From contig NW_002476013.1 in assembly GCF_000189635.1 (NCBI RefSeq), forward strand, positions 619,878 through 683,877: a DNA stretch of 64,000 bases. The letters are read 5' to 3'. The notes under the pieces were generated by a model, which was not told the DNA's origin, searched no databases, and saw only the letters and a program-made list of their open reading frames with translations. Each line of letters starts with the position of its first letter. Position 1 is the first letter of the stretch. This DNA comes from Tetrahymena thermophila SB210. Lineage: Eukaryota; Ciliophora; Oligohymenophorea; Hymenostomatida; Tetrahymenidae. Below, piece after piece: positions 24,347 to 37,400 of this stretch. A program made the position numbers and the translations under genes.

Positions 24347-27300
24347 TCAAATAAATTCTTGTAGAAGAATGTAACCTGACCCGAAGTAACTCATAAGCCA
24401 GGTTGTTAATAAACCAATAATCTTAGCTATACCAATAAGTATCTATAATATTAAATCATAAATATTATATTAATAAAAAAAATGTTAAATTAATAAATTT
24501 TGTAATTTAAATTAATTACATGCATTGTGTCTTATTCTCTTACTATGTCAAGTAGTCCAAAGATGGCAATTGCTATGTATGTGTAAAAGGCATTATAATT
24601 AAATAGCATGAAAGTTTTTCCTATTTTTTCTGTGTGCTTGACAAGCTAATTTTAAAAAAACATAAAGGAATTAGTTGATGAATGGAGATAAATAGGGAAA
24701 GGAATTAAATAAATAAATACCCAAACAATCATAATTAGAGGAGAAATCGCAAAGCAGAAAGGATATATTATCAAAATAATATAGATTTCAACCTTTTTGT
24801 AAGCACCGTCGTCACTTGATATGATGAAAAAGGAGATGAATGTGCAAATGACACTAACCTGTAGTTGTTTAAGTTAAAAATAAAAAAATTAATTGGTTAC
24901 TTCATATATATGAACGATTTTAATATATAGATATACGAAGTGAAACATCATCGAAACGAACATGAGTATGCCAAGCGTGTTGGTGCTTAGCTGAGTTTAT
25001 CTGTAGGCCAAAAATGAACTCTTGAAGACACCGAAGAGTCTCCTCAAATAGAAAAATATAAGAACGAGCCAGAGGCATTTTCTCTCTTCTACAACTGAGT
25101 CGTTTTAGTTTTCATCATCATAGTTTAGTTAATCGTATCTCGGGATAAACGCTTCGATTCTTTCTTAAGATTCACTGTAATTTTTTTTCATGACTTTGAT
25201 TCTTAAGTGATTAACTTCTTCATCTTATTAGTCGTAGTTGATATAAGTTTAAATTTATTTATTGATGTTGTGCTCAGTTTTTATTTCAACCTAAAAATTA
25301 TTTTTAAAATAAATTCAATTCAGCAAAAAAAGAAAGAACGAAACGAAAAAAAAAACAAAGAAACAAACAAAGAAACAAATAAAGAAAGAAACAAACAAAC
25401 AAAAAAAAAATAAATAAATAAACAAACAAACAAAGACTCTTTAGTATGTAATGAATGAATTTAATAAATTACCTAATCATTGTGTATAATTTCGTCTATT
25501 ATGTAAAAATTCAACGATATTTTTATTTCATAGAATCTCGAGTAGTTCTTTAGGTAGTGAGTATCTTTTAAGCAATTTATTAGTTCTCCCTAATCCTTGT
25601 ATGAAAGCATGATAATTCTAGATTACAGATTTCTTTCATTGTAGTTAAATAAATTTGCATTCTAGTGCTTGCTTATATATTTATCTCTTACTAATTTATG
25701 AATACAAATATCTGCTTCTATTCCAAAATGTGAAAAAAATTTTTTATTTTATTTGTCCACATATTTAACCAATTTTGAAAAGTTTTCCAAGAAAGTTTTC
25801 TCTCTAGTTGAGTAATCAATAAGCTTAGCAAGAGAGTTAAACTCTTTCAAATAAGTTTCAAATTTCAATATATTTTCATCAGAATCCATTTCATCCTATT
25901 TTAAAACATTTGTCTTTAACAAATGATTTGATTAAATTCTAAAAATTAAAATAAATTCTATTTCTTCTTTTAATAATTTGAAAAAGAAGAAAAAATTAAT
26001 AAAAACAACTACATTAGTCAAAATTTTCGATAGAATTTGTTACCTGTTGTTAAAATGTGAAGTAAAGAGACTTGCAAAGAGGATCATCTATACAAACATG
26101 AAAAGGGCTGATGAAGCTGCCTTTTCCTGCCAAAACTAAGCAGACTGGAAAATTAGTTTTGTTTTGCCAATTTAATACAGAAATATTATAATTAAAAATA
26201 TCTATATAGGCTAGACTCAAATCTTGAGATGTAGACAGTTTATACTTATATTATTCCGCATCTTCATCATTTTAATAAAATCTTTTCATTACCTTGTGTT
26301 CTCTAATAACTTTTTTTAGGATGATTAGGTTTTTTTACTTCATATATCTCGAAAACCAAAAGTAGGAGACTATGTAAATTAGCTTAAAAAACCATAAAAT
26401 TCTTGTTTAAAATTTAGAATATTTTGTTAAATCATTAAATGTTTATGCTAGCTCATCTATTTCAAATTCTTCATCTTATGGAATGAGCTTCCATGGTTTT
26501 TTATGTGTGTTTTCTCCATGCAAGTATATTCTTTTCATATGATAAGGCAGATCCTCAACATGAAAATCTGGTCTTTTTTGACTTTCCAATTAGAATTCCT
26601 TTAATTTTAAAATAAATGAACAAATGCTAAAAAATAAACTAAAGTCATACTTGATCATCGTATATATTGTTGTTATAGTTGTTGTTGTTGTTGTTGTTGT
26701 TTTGACTGCTATTATTGTTGTAAAGAGCTTATTAAAGTTTGAAATCGCTTATTGTGCGCTTTCTTTTATTATTTTTGAGATGTTTAAAAAATACAAACGA
26801 AGCTAAGCACACAAAGAATGTAATTACAGGGATGATGACATCCCATCCACCAACCTTATGAACAAAAGCTTATGCACTATCTAGGCATTTTTCATTGACA
26901 TTTGTATAGTCTTCATTACATTATATTTTGCAAATATCATTTTAATTAACGTTATTTTAGTAGTGAAAATGCGATCCACTATATTAGCAAGGAGAACACC
27001 TAGACCAACCAAGGTAGAGGTTATAAAAGCCAGGAGGGCAGATTTCACATTTGTATCCTTAAGTGATTTAGTATTATTTAGGGCAGGGACTGGTCATTAT
27101 TGATCCATTTTAAGCTTCTACTTAACTTTGTTAAGGCAAATATAAAGGAGATGTATTCTAATTTTTAGTCTATTAGTTTAAAATAGACGCACCTGAATTA
27201 GTTATAACCTATTTATTTAAGTTTGATGTTTATTTGTGAATTAAAATTATAAATTATGAAATAAAATCAAAAATATTTTTAAGATAACTTAAATATAATT

Positions 27301-29183
27301 TTATGTTTCAAAAAAAAAGTAAAAATTTTGAGGTTGCTGATCTAAAATGCATTTAATTTCCACAAAAAAAAAATTCAAAGCTCCATTTGAATTTGATTTA
27401 AAATAGATTTCTTCTTGATTTAAAGATATTTATTATTTCTAATTTTGTATGATTTTAAATCAGTTTTTTAGCAAATAAATCGAAAATCTGAAAAAATGAA
27501 GATTTATTACATATTTAGCAAATCATTTATCTAAAATCTTATTAAAATAATTAATATTTTTTTCTAAATTGCATTCCTGTAAATAAATAATCACAAACAT
27601 AAAATTATTTTAAATAATTTACTTCAATTGTATCGTAACTTAGCATAGTCCAAATAGTGAGATTGTCCCATTATGTAAAATTCAATTTAATACGACCGCC
27701 TGATCCAGGCCCTCCTTAGAAGAACCCATCTCCTCCATTAGACATAACTAAGGAATCATTACCACTTAAGTATTGTGTATGTATTTGAATTGATCCTCCA
27801 GAACCACCTCCATTACTATAATTTTTATCGTTAGTTCCATTTCCATTAGATTGTATTGTTGATTTTTAGTTTATATAAACTTAAAGTATACTCTCTAAGT
27901 AAATGACACCTCCTCCAGAACTACTATTTTGAGATATATTAGTATCGGTTTCATCACCTCCACCTCCTGACCCTTCAAAAATAGGGTTAAAAGGGTTTCC
28001 ATATAGCGGTCTTGACCTATTTAATTATATAAATAAATTTAAAATAATATTTATTTGCTATTTAAATAGTATACTGAATTTCATTGCATATATTGCTGGA
28101 AACTAAAGAGATGTTTTGAGCATTAGCTCCTTAACCTCCATAAGAACCTCCTGTGCTTCCACATGAAATGCTATTACTTTAATCATAAACCCCACAGCCT
28201 AAACCACTTGATATTGGACAGCCTCTACCAGTGGTTGTTATATGAGATGTCTATTAAGTAATTTATTAAGCGTAGATTGCAATATTTGAAGCTTCAAGTG
28301 AGCTGCTATTTTGAATACCCAAATTACCAAATGAAAAAATTAAAAGCTAAACCCTCATTAGATTTTAGTCGTTGAATACGTTGTTGCTTAGCAACGTGTA
28401 CAAATCTGGCTAATTATATCTACTTAGAGAGGCACTTATATTAAATGTTTAAGAATTTAAATCATAATCTTAAAGAAGAGATAAATAAATAGCATTTGAA
28501 GAAGTATAAAATGAATATGCATTAGAATCTAAAGGACAACCAACTAAACTATCGCAGCTGCAGAATTTTGTTTTACAAAAATTTTCAAGAGAAATTAACT
28601 ACGAAGTTATTATAGACACACCTCCTGCCATAATCAAAATTCTTTAAGAAGTTAGATTAGTATTTTATATCTGAACTGAACTGTTCTACAAATTCCCATT
28701 AATATAATTGCTATCAGAATTCAGAATGCAATCTTATAAACCCTAAATATTAGAATTACTGATACTTAGACTGTTAGAAAATTATATTTATAAATTTATT
28801 TCAAAATCTACATCTTGCACTTAATTTAATTTTATAATTGTTAAATTATCTATTATCACATTTCCTTAAAGCTGTAAATTATAGCCATTTTACGCTTCTG
28901 TATTAGGTTTATTGAAGGTCAAAATGACATTTTATATCTTTATCTCTGCACAGCTTGTATCGAAACTAAACTCATAGTTTACATAATTTTGATTTTGTAA
29001 GGTGCAAGGATCATCTTGTAATTATATTTTCAAATCTTAATCAATCTAATTTAATATTGTATTATTTTATGCGCTTGCTAATTGAGCACAAAAAGCAATA
29101 TCAATCATTAAAAATAAAGGGACAAATTTCTTTAAAAAATGATTTCCATGAAATAGGGATTTTTTTAATTAATGTTTTGCCAT
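24347..29183 (-). CDS. Glycine-rich, multi-pass receptor-like membrane protein
   Basis: Eight exons: 29183-28075, 28016-27623, 27208-26651, 26598-26044, 25895-25473, 25290-24901, 24858-24520 and 24442-24347; 1,287 aa, all junctions in phase. An N-terminal hydrophobic signal (VPLFLMIDIAFCAQLASA) leads into a long ectodomain with repeated Gly-rich strands (STGGSYGGQGANAQ, SGGGGDETD, NGGGSGGSIQIHTQ) suggestive of a beta-helix. A short Cys-rich EGF/TNFR-like segment follows (CEICPPGFYNLYLGWSRCSPC), then TM1 (about 624-648). A large cytoplasmic region contains one further hydrophobic stretch and a poly-Asn tract. The last 250 residues hold about five more TM segments (for example LGILMFVSMMFHFVYLYI). 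The order Gly-rich ectodomain, Cys-rich stalk, TM, C-terminal TM bundle is shared with a plant glycine-rich membrane family, but that link is from memory. Function unknown. Confidence 0.85.
25315..25435 (+). repeat. AAAC/AAAG simple-sequence tract inside an intron
   Basis: A purine-rich run of AAAGAAAC, AAAC and AAAT units lies within the intron between exons 5 and 6 of the receptor-like gene. On the transcribed strand it reads as a long GTTT/CTTT pyrimidine tract ahead of the TTTTTAG acceptor, so it may act as an extended polypyrimidine tract. A standard-code ORF over it is an artefact. Confidence 0.85.
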
Positions 29184-29714
29184 CTGTCTTTAATTAATAC
29201 CTTTATTTTTAAGAAATTACTCAAATTTGTTAAATACAGGTCTTCTTTTTAATTTATAAAAGAAAATTATTAAAGTTTTGCTCTTCTTATTTTCTATTTG
29301 ACACAATTAATTACTTATATTTTAATATAAACTGAATATGGATTAACAAATAAATCCTAATGTTAATTAGTTAGTCAATATTATCAAAGATAAATGGCAA
29401 ACTTATCATAAATATTTATCACAAATTCGCATTTATTTTTCAAAATTTTTTACATCCTTATACCAAATGAAATTCAAGTAGATATTAAAAACATTATAAA
29501 TTTAACAAGCACAATTTTTAGATTACTTAAAAGTTAGTTTTTTTAATTTGGATCTCACTCTTTTAAAAAATAACAGATATAAACTAAAAATATTCTAACA
29601 TGTATTTTTAAAAATAAAAGCATTAACATTTTCTTTCAATTAATTTTAATGTCAAAAGTTAGCTAATTAGTTACTTCTGAATCGCATATATTATTTTATT
29701 TGAAGTACTTATTC

Positions 29715-29746
<32 letters not shown>

Positions 29747-30278
29747 TAAATTAGGGTATTTATTCATACATAAACTTATTTTTCAAACTAAAAATATTTA
29801 TAAAAAATAATTAATTTAAATTAATGCAATATTATTAATATTTTGTTCCTCAATTAAAAAAATTGCATGATATTATTTTTTTAATATGTTTATATGGCTT
29901 TAAAATTAAATGAATAAATTTTATATTGTACACAAATTTTGGTTTTTAAAATAAAAATACTAATAAAACAAAATATCAAATATAGAATGAGCATTTTAGA
30001 AAAAATATAACCATTGATTGACGGATTAATAAAAAACTAATAAATTTTAGTATCCTTAATATACTAATTATTTCATAAATAATTTTATTTTGTAGGAGCA
30101 TTCAAATACCATTAAATTTATAATGCAAATAAAATTTATAAATCATTGAAATTTATATCAAATAACTAGCAAGAAAATAAATTTCATCTTAGTTTTTCCA
30201 CAATCAATTAATTAATAGATTAGATTTTTATATTAATAAAGAAAAAAATTGATAAAATTTTATTTACAGTTTAAAAAA
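29184..30278. other. Divergent intergenic spacer
   Basis: Shared upstream region of the receptor-like gene (minus) and the RING/B-box gene (plus). AT-rich, with a short (TTTA)n microsatellite at about 29717-29747. No coding frame is evident. Confidence 0.6.
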
Positions 30279-32996
30279 ATGTCAAGAAGTTTACAAATTA
30301 AGGATAGTGGTTTTTGCGGCTTATGTAAAAATGAACCTAAAAATGCTATAAATCTTAACTGCAGTCATAAATTGTGCCTTGATTGTGGAAAAGTGCTCTA
30401 GCAAACTGAATTAGATTAGCTCATACAAGCTAAGTTTAAGATTGTATGTCCATTGTGTAAAAATCTTACTAGAATTTTTAACATTCACAATTTAATCGTA
30501 GATGAGGGCGTTTGTATGAAGCTTACTGGACATGCCCCTAGCTACACAAATTCTCCTTAAAAACTAAGAAATAGTTCTCAAAAAAACATTGAAAAAAAAT
30601 CAATTTAGCAATATTTTTCACCAACCTTAAAAAATTCTAAAAAAAAACAAACTCAATAAGAGTTTTCTTCCATGAATGTATTACCTGGATCCCGTCAAGG
30701 CAGTATTTATTCGAGATCTTAGGCTAGCTAGTAGGATGCAGCACAAAACAGGCCGCTTTTTAATTATCAAAACAATGTTGTTGACCCAAATAACTTTTAG
30801 TTTTCTACTCCTTAAAAACTTATGAATACAATAGATAGTTTATTTGAAAATAGCTCTCACCAAGTTAAAAGCACTTAACCATCTTCTATCTTAAAGAGTA
30901 GCCATAAACCCGAGCAAGCAACAGTAAATAATTAGTAGCATAGCTAAAATTATCAGAACTACATTTAAATTCTTAGTGCCTCTCAACAGAAAAGTAGTAA
31001 TAAAAAATCAAGAGAAGAGCCAGTAAAAGCAAAAAGCATATAAATGTGCGACAAATAAAAAAAAGAACAATTAGGAAATTTAGCACAATAATACATAAAT
31101 AAATAATCTCCATAAACAATTTAAAGCATTAACATTTAATAATAAAATAATTTTAATAAAAATTCTTAATAAGAACATAAAAATCAAGAATTTAAAAGCA
31201 TTTACTAAAATTAAATAGTAGGAAGTAAAGTGGTAGAACCAGAGTCTTAAGTGAATTATATAAAAAGTAACTTTAACAATAATAATGCTAATAACAACAT
31301 TGAAGAAGTGTAATAGACCTCAAATTTTATTGCTCCCTTTTAAGATTCTGCTTCAAATATTTAAGTTGTTTAAGCAAGCTTGCCAACTTAAAACGAAAAC
31401 CTTTTGACGTTTTAAGATTAGTCTAGTTAATAGAATACTCATAGCAATTTAATATATGTTGAGAGTTAGCAATCGTCTAGAAGTGGTGAGGGATGCAATA
31501 CTTTAGCATAAAAGCTTTAAGTAAATTAATCAGATTAAATTATTGAAAATTTACCTACAGAACAAGCATATAATCTGCTTAACCATGACGAAGAAGCCAA
31601 AAAGCGTTATTATTACTACGTAAACAAAAGAAATGAAATTCTTAAGGAGAATTATACTTACCTAACTCATCAAAATCACTTCTCAAATATTAACTAGCTG
31701 CACTAAGAGCTTGAAAAAGGACTGGAATTAAGATGCAAAATGCATAGCGATTTTATGTCTTTGTATGATGAGAATGATTAAAATTTCTGTTGCCCATCTT
31801 GTGTTTATGAGAATAGTTAAAAGTTCTAAAAAAAAACAATATTACCTCTGAAGATGTGCTAATAATTTATTACGAAGGACATAAATAAATATAAAGAAAG
31901 TTTGAGATCTAAAGCTCAATATTTAGAGAACAATATTCTTCGCAGCCAGCTAAATTCAAAGCTATTACAAGAAAATTTTGTTACTCTAAATAAAAGAATC
32001 AATTAAATGTTTTGCTAAATCCGTCAGCAACTTGATTTGAAGGAGTTAGAAATTAAGAAAGAAGTCAAAAGGTAATATGATTAAGAGCTGCTTCACTACT
32101 AAAAGTTAATATCTGAAATCTCTCCTTTGTAAGAGGCTTTAAGGTTTGACTTGTAGAGCTTTAAGCATAATTAGAAATTAGATGAATTCAATAATAGTCT
32201 TTATATACATACTGTATTAAAATAATGGTAAGATTATCTTCAGTCTTACAAAAGAGATGTACCCGTTTACAGTGTAGAAGATATGGACATAATTGATTTC
32301 CCTAAAATATCATCTATTTATAAATTAATTGACAAAATGGCTGTGATTAAAAATATCCAAGAAACCTCATGCAAAGAAATTATGAAAAAAATAGAAGAAT
32401 CATCACAAATAAAAAATTTAAGTCATATCACAATACCTGAAAATATTACAATTAAATAAACAGCTACTCACTATTTAAAAACTACAACCCGCAGTAAGGG
32501 AAGAAACGACTTTTAAATATCCGAAGCAATAGAGACTATCCATTAGTAGTCTTTGACAAACTTAAATCCCTAAGCAGAAGTTAGTCCATTTAGAGAAACA
32601 ATTTTCAGAAATAGCTCTAAAGAAAAATTTAATAAGATCAACACAAGTAGCCATAACACAAATAACATAAGCTATAGTGCTAACTTAAAAGATAATAGAA
32701 CAAGTTTACCTAAGTAAGTAGAGCAGATTCAATAATAAAAAACTCTTAGCTCCTCTCAAGTAAGGAATGAATCAGAGAGCGATAACATGAAATAAAGTCT
32801 TCAAAAATCTCCGTCTTTCTAAGTGTCTAACTCAGCTGATAAAAATCAAGTGAAATAAAATGGTAACTTGAGTAAGTCTAACTCAAATAGATCTTTAAAT
32901 CCTTCATTAGACAACAGATAAAGGACTTAAACAAAGCAGTAACTTATTGATAGCTAGGCTAGAGCTCTATTTAAATAAATTATACAGTAAGAGTGA
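30279..32996 (+). CDS. RING finger / B-box protein (TRIM-like), probable E3 ubiquitin ligase
   Basis: Single exon, 905 aa, ATG at 30279 and TGA at 32994-32996. A near-perfect C3HC4 RING opens the protein: Cys13, Cys16, Cys28, His30, Cys33, Cys36, Cys57 and Cys60. A roughly 400-residue Gln/Asn/Ser linker follows. Then a B-box-like zinc motif starts around residue 485 (RCKMHSDF ... FCCPSC). The next region (about 520-690) is rich in Leu/Glu/Lys/Gln and looks like a coiled coil. RING, B-box, coiled coil is the TRIM order, although the long linker between RING and B-box is unusual. The final 200 residues are polar and of unknown fold. An E3 role is inferred from the RING; the substrate is unknown. 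The last eight codons are repeated downstream within a tandem duplication. Confidence 0.9.
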
Positions 32997-33763
32997 TTTT
33001 TTAAATCTAAATATTAATAATTAATTATTCAACCAAAAAGATATTACTGAATAATACTTTTGTCAAAATCCATAAAAATTGATCTTAAATGAAGAATATT
33101 TTATTCTATAAAATTTATGTATAAAATAAATTTGAAATGTACATTTTTATATTATGAGTTAGCTAGATTATTACAAATATAATTAATTATTTTTCATATT
33201 TATGTTTATTAATTATAAAAATTTTAATAAATAAAAAAATATTTTTTATAATTTTAAATTTCAAGACATTATTTAAACTTGACAACAATTTTAATATCGT
33301 TAAAATTAAAATTATTTTGAATTATTAATATTAATTATATAATGGTAATATTTGAGATTTAAATATTTTAAATAAGTAATACAGTAAGAGTGATTTTTGA
33401 AATCTAAATTTAATAATTATTCAACCAAAAAAGTTATTACTGAATAATATTTTTGTCAAAATCCATAAAAATTGATCTTAAATGAAGAATATTTTATTCC
33501 TTAAAATTTATGTATAAAATAAATTTGAAATGTACATTTTTATATTATGAGTTAGCTAGATTATTACAAATATAATTAATTATTATTCATATTTATGTTT
33601 ATTAATTTTAAAAATTTTAATAAATAAACAATAATTATTTTATAATTTTAAATTTCCAGATATTAGTTAAATTTGACAGCAATTTTTAACCTAAAAATTA
33701 AAATTATTTTGAGTTAATAATATAAATTTTATAAAGGTAATATTTGAGATTTATACATTTAAT
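32969..33763. repeat. Tandem duplication of about 397 bp spanning the TRIM-like gene's 3' end
   Basis: Copy 1 covers about 32969-33365 and copy 2 about 33366-33763, head to tail with an offset of 397 bases. Shared blocks include CAGTAAGAGTGATTTTT, ATCCATAAAAATTGATCTT and ATGAGTTAGCTAGATTATT. Copy 1 contains the last codons of the RING/B-box gene (FKQIIQQE then TGA). Copy 2 still reads FKQVIQQE then TGA at about 33366-33393, but with no upstream gene body. Confidence 0.9.
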
Positions 33764-34427
33764 AAATTAATTTGATTATGCATGTAAAATCATGTATGAC
33801 TAATAACATAAACAAAATTTAAAGAAAAACTAATTCAAAATACCCACCCACTAATAATTAAAACCTATATTAGTTTAATAAAAATAAATTAATTTTTAGA
33901 AATATCAGGTTTTAAAGAAAAATAATTTTAAAAAATTATTATTAAGAAAAGAAATAATAAAAAATAAATATTAAAAATTTTTTAAATAATCTAAATTATT
34001 ATGAACAAACATTTAGATTTTCAATTTTAAAGTAATATTAAATAAGAAAAAATATAAATTAATATAATTAAGTAGGCATTTTTTAGAAAATTTATTTTTT
34101 TTGGATTAGATTACGTTAAATTAACAAAACAATAGTTATAACTCATATGGTTATTATAAAAATGCATAAAAAGTAAAATAAATCCAAATCCTGAAGTCCT
34201 GATTGTGGTATTATCTATGTTAATTAACAAAAAATTTAGTAAGATTTGATAAAATAAAAAGTATTCACTAATTCAATAGATTGATTATTATTTAGTAAAA
34301 ATTATAAGGATTTTTGATTAAATAAATTAACCTTAACAAAACTGAATAAAAGCAAATAAATATACTTTAAAATAATATAATAGATCTTAAAAATAGCTAA
34401 TAATACATCTTGAAGAACGAGCAAAAA
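33764..34427. other. Intergenic spacer
   Basis: AT-rich DNA after the tandem duplication and before the cNMP-binding gene. No feature seen. Confidence 0.6.
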
Positions 34428-37400
34428 ATGGAAATAACTAAAAAAAATGCTGTAATGAAAAAAATGAAGAATTTTGCCACTATGGCGGGCAAACTAAATG
34501 CTTTATCTAGTGCAACTGCATAAAAAAAATAAGATGAGATAGAATAGCAAAATTTATTAAACATAGAGATAGAAGTATAAATAAAAATATTATTAAAAGC
34601 ATTTAAATTCATTTTGTATAATAAAATATATCAGAAAGGAATAGCTTAGGAGAAATTTTTCAATGCAGTTTTGAGAAAAGTGAAGACAGATGCAGACGCG
34701 AAGGTTTTTGATTTAATATTTTTAATTCCTTTTTATTTGGTAGTACATAATCGATGTTATTATCAAAAATAAAAGTTAGTTGAAAAGGAAATAGCTAATA
34801 TTTTTATTTTATAAATAGCTAATACTCCAAAACATACAAGAATATGAATCGATTATCAAATTATTTGGTAAGGATACTGAACCAAGTGCAAAATTAATGG
34901 TAATATTGATAGCTATAATATATGCATGTATGGTATTGTTAACTATTCATAAAATAATAGCTTTGCAAAGGAATGCAGTTAGAAACATATCAAAAGGGAT
35001 AGCCTATTATCAAGCAAGGTGAGCCCTCTAATAATAAATTTTATGTCATAGCTTAAGGCTCTGTAGTTATTGTAAAAGCAACTGATACAAATGTCTTTTA
35101 GGTCTCATAATAGTAAGATGAAGAAAAGAAAGAAGCATAAGGGAAACAAAAGAAAGAGAAGGAGTAACCACCAGATGTTCTTGCTGTTGAAATTCAAAAG
35201 TATGGCAAAGAGATAAACACTCTCAAATAAGGTTAGGGATTTGGAGAAGCTGCTATCATTGAAACCGATCCAAGAGTATTCATTAATTTTAAGATTAATC
35301 TTGTCATTAGTTTAAATTAAAATTAACTTTTGTTTTTTTACAAATCAATCACAAAAAATATACTTCCAATTTACATTAAACAATATTTGTCGAAATCCAA
35401 TCATTTAACTCTATAATAAATATTTAGCGAATTAATTAATAAATAAATATTTCATAGGAAATCCTAGTTATTTTTATAGCTTTTTATATTAAAATTTCTT
35501 CAAGCTTTTTATTTATTTTTAAAAACCTTTTTTGCTGATTTATTTTGAAATACATAGTACAATTTACAATTAATAAGATATTATTTATTTTATTTATAGA
35601 AAGCTAAAAGAGGAGCAACTATTTTAGCTCGTGAAGACTAAACTTAGCTTATAATTATTATGAAAAGAGAATTTTAAAAATTCAAAGATACATTTTCCTC
35701 TTAGGGAAAAGAAAAAGCTCAAATTTTGACATCCTTAATTCCTTAACTTAAATTAATCAATTCAACTTAGACAAGAGACGATTTAATTTTCTACTTTTAG
35801 GAGGAAGGTGGCTTAAGAGGATAACAACTTACAGTAGAAGGAAAGATTGGAGACAAATTATATGTCCTGAAAGAAGGTTAGCTTGAAATAAAGAAAAATT
35901 ATGTCAACCAAAAAAATATTTACTATCATGATATTTAGAAGGTAATATGATTGATTTAAATGAAAATTAATTTTAATTATTTATTATATTAACTTAATTG
36001 TTTTAAAATAGCTGAAGATTTCTTCATTGAGTAATCCCTCCTTTTTTGGTGAAGAAATTCTATACGATAATGAAGATAAACCTTACAATTATACCATAAC
36101 TATCTCTTCAATTTAGGCAAGGTTTTATACAATTAAAAAGTCAATAATTATGTTCAAATTTCCAAATCTAAGATAAGATATTTTAAATGAGTATGAGCTT
36201 AAAGAAGAACATAGAAAAAAAACAGTCAACTATATTCTTTCAAAAAACTAATAACCTTCAAATATGATTGAAGTTGGAGAAACTCTCCATGAGTACAATA
36301 AATTAAAAAATTTTGATTTGTTTTCTTAAATGAAATCATCCATGGTTGATGTGCATAATAAAAATGTATTTAAGGTAAATAAGATTATTTGCAATTTTAT
36401 TACTTAAAGACAACATTAATTTCTCATAAAATTTAATTTTTTATTCAAATGTATTGATTTAAATTAACTTTTATATTCTTATTAGGGAGTTTAAAAAAAT
36501 GATAAATTCCAGAACTAGGATGACATTGTAAAATTAAGATTGGAAATGATCAAAGAGTTTGAAGAAAAGTAAAATTAAGGCTAAAAAACTAATTCATAAA
36601 CTTTAATACCAAGTGAGGAATAAGTAAACTAATAGTTATAGCTTTAACTTAAAGAGAGACCATTTACAGGGATTTCTAGAAAACAAAAAGCTTTTGCATC
36701 TTAGTAATAAGTTTAAATTCCTAATATTGACCAAGATGAAGAGTAAGAAGATGAATTCAAATAATTCAAGTAAAATTTTGGAAGTAATTCTTCAATTTCC
36801 ACTAACAAACCAATTGTTGTATAGAGGAATAATTTTACTGATCCTAATGAGAATAAATAAATTATTAACAATCTCAATCTCAATCCAAATTCAAATTCAA
36901 ATACAAATACAAACAAACCTTTACCTGTACCTCTTGATCCAGTTTATAGCAGAGTTTATCAGTAATAACATGATTTTGAATAAAATTTTATGGAAAATTT
37001 GCTTGAGAAATTAAAATTAATGAATAAAGCTTAGTAAGGACCTAAGGAATCGCCTCAATTAGATTTGGGATATCTTGAATAATTTAAAAAGAAATAGTAA
37101 CACAAATTAAGAGTGATGCAAAAAAATTAAACAAACAACCAATACTTAATCAATAACAGAAATAGTGTATTGCAGAAAAAAGTATATTTAAAATTAATTA
37201 TTCATTTTTTTAAGTTTGAATATTATAATTAAAATATTAGATAGACTAAATAAAAAATAAATATCTTAAAGAAAGTGCTGAATCAGATATTATTGTTTAA
37301 GATGGCATAGCTATATCAAATTCTAATCCAAATACTCTATTTAATACTTTATTCAGCAAGTCTTAATAAGAAAATACACCTAAAAGTAATAAACACAATA

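Noticed and set aside
25207-25413. Plus-strand ORF ending in Lys/Glu/Thr/Asn repeats
   Set aside because: It overlaps the intronic simple repeat and the antisense of exon 6 of the receptor-like gene.
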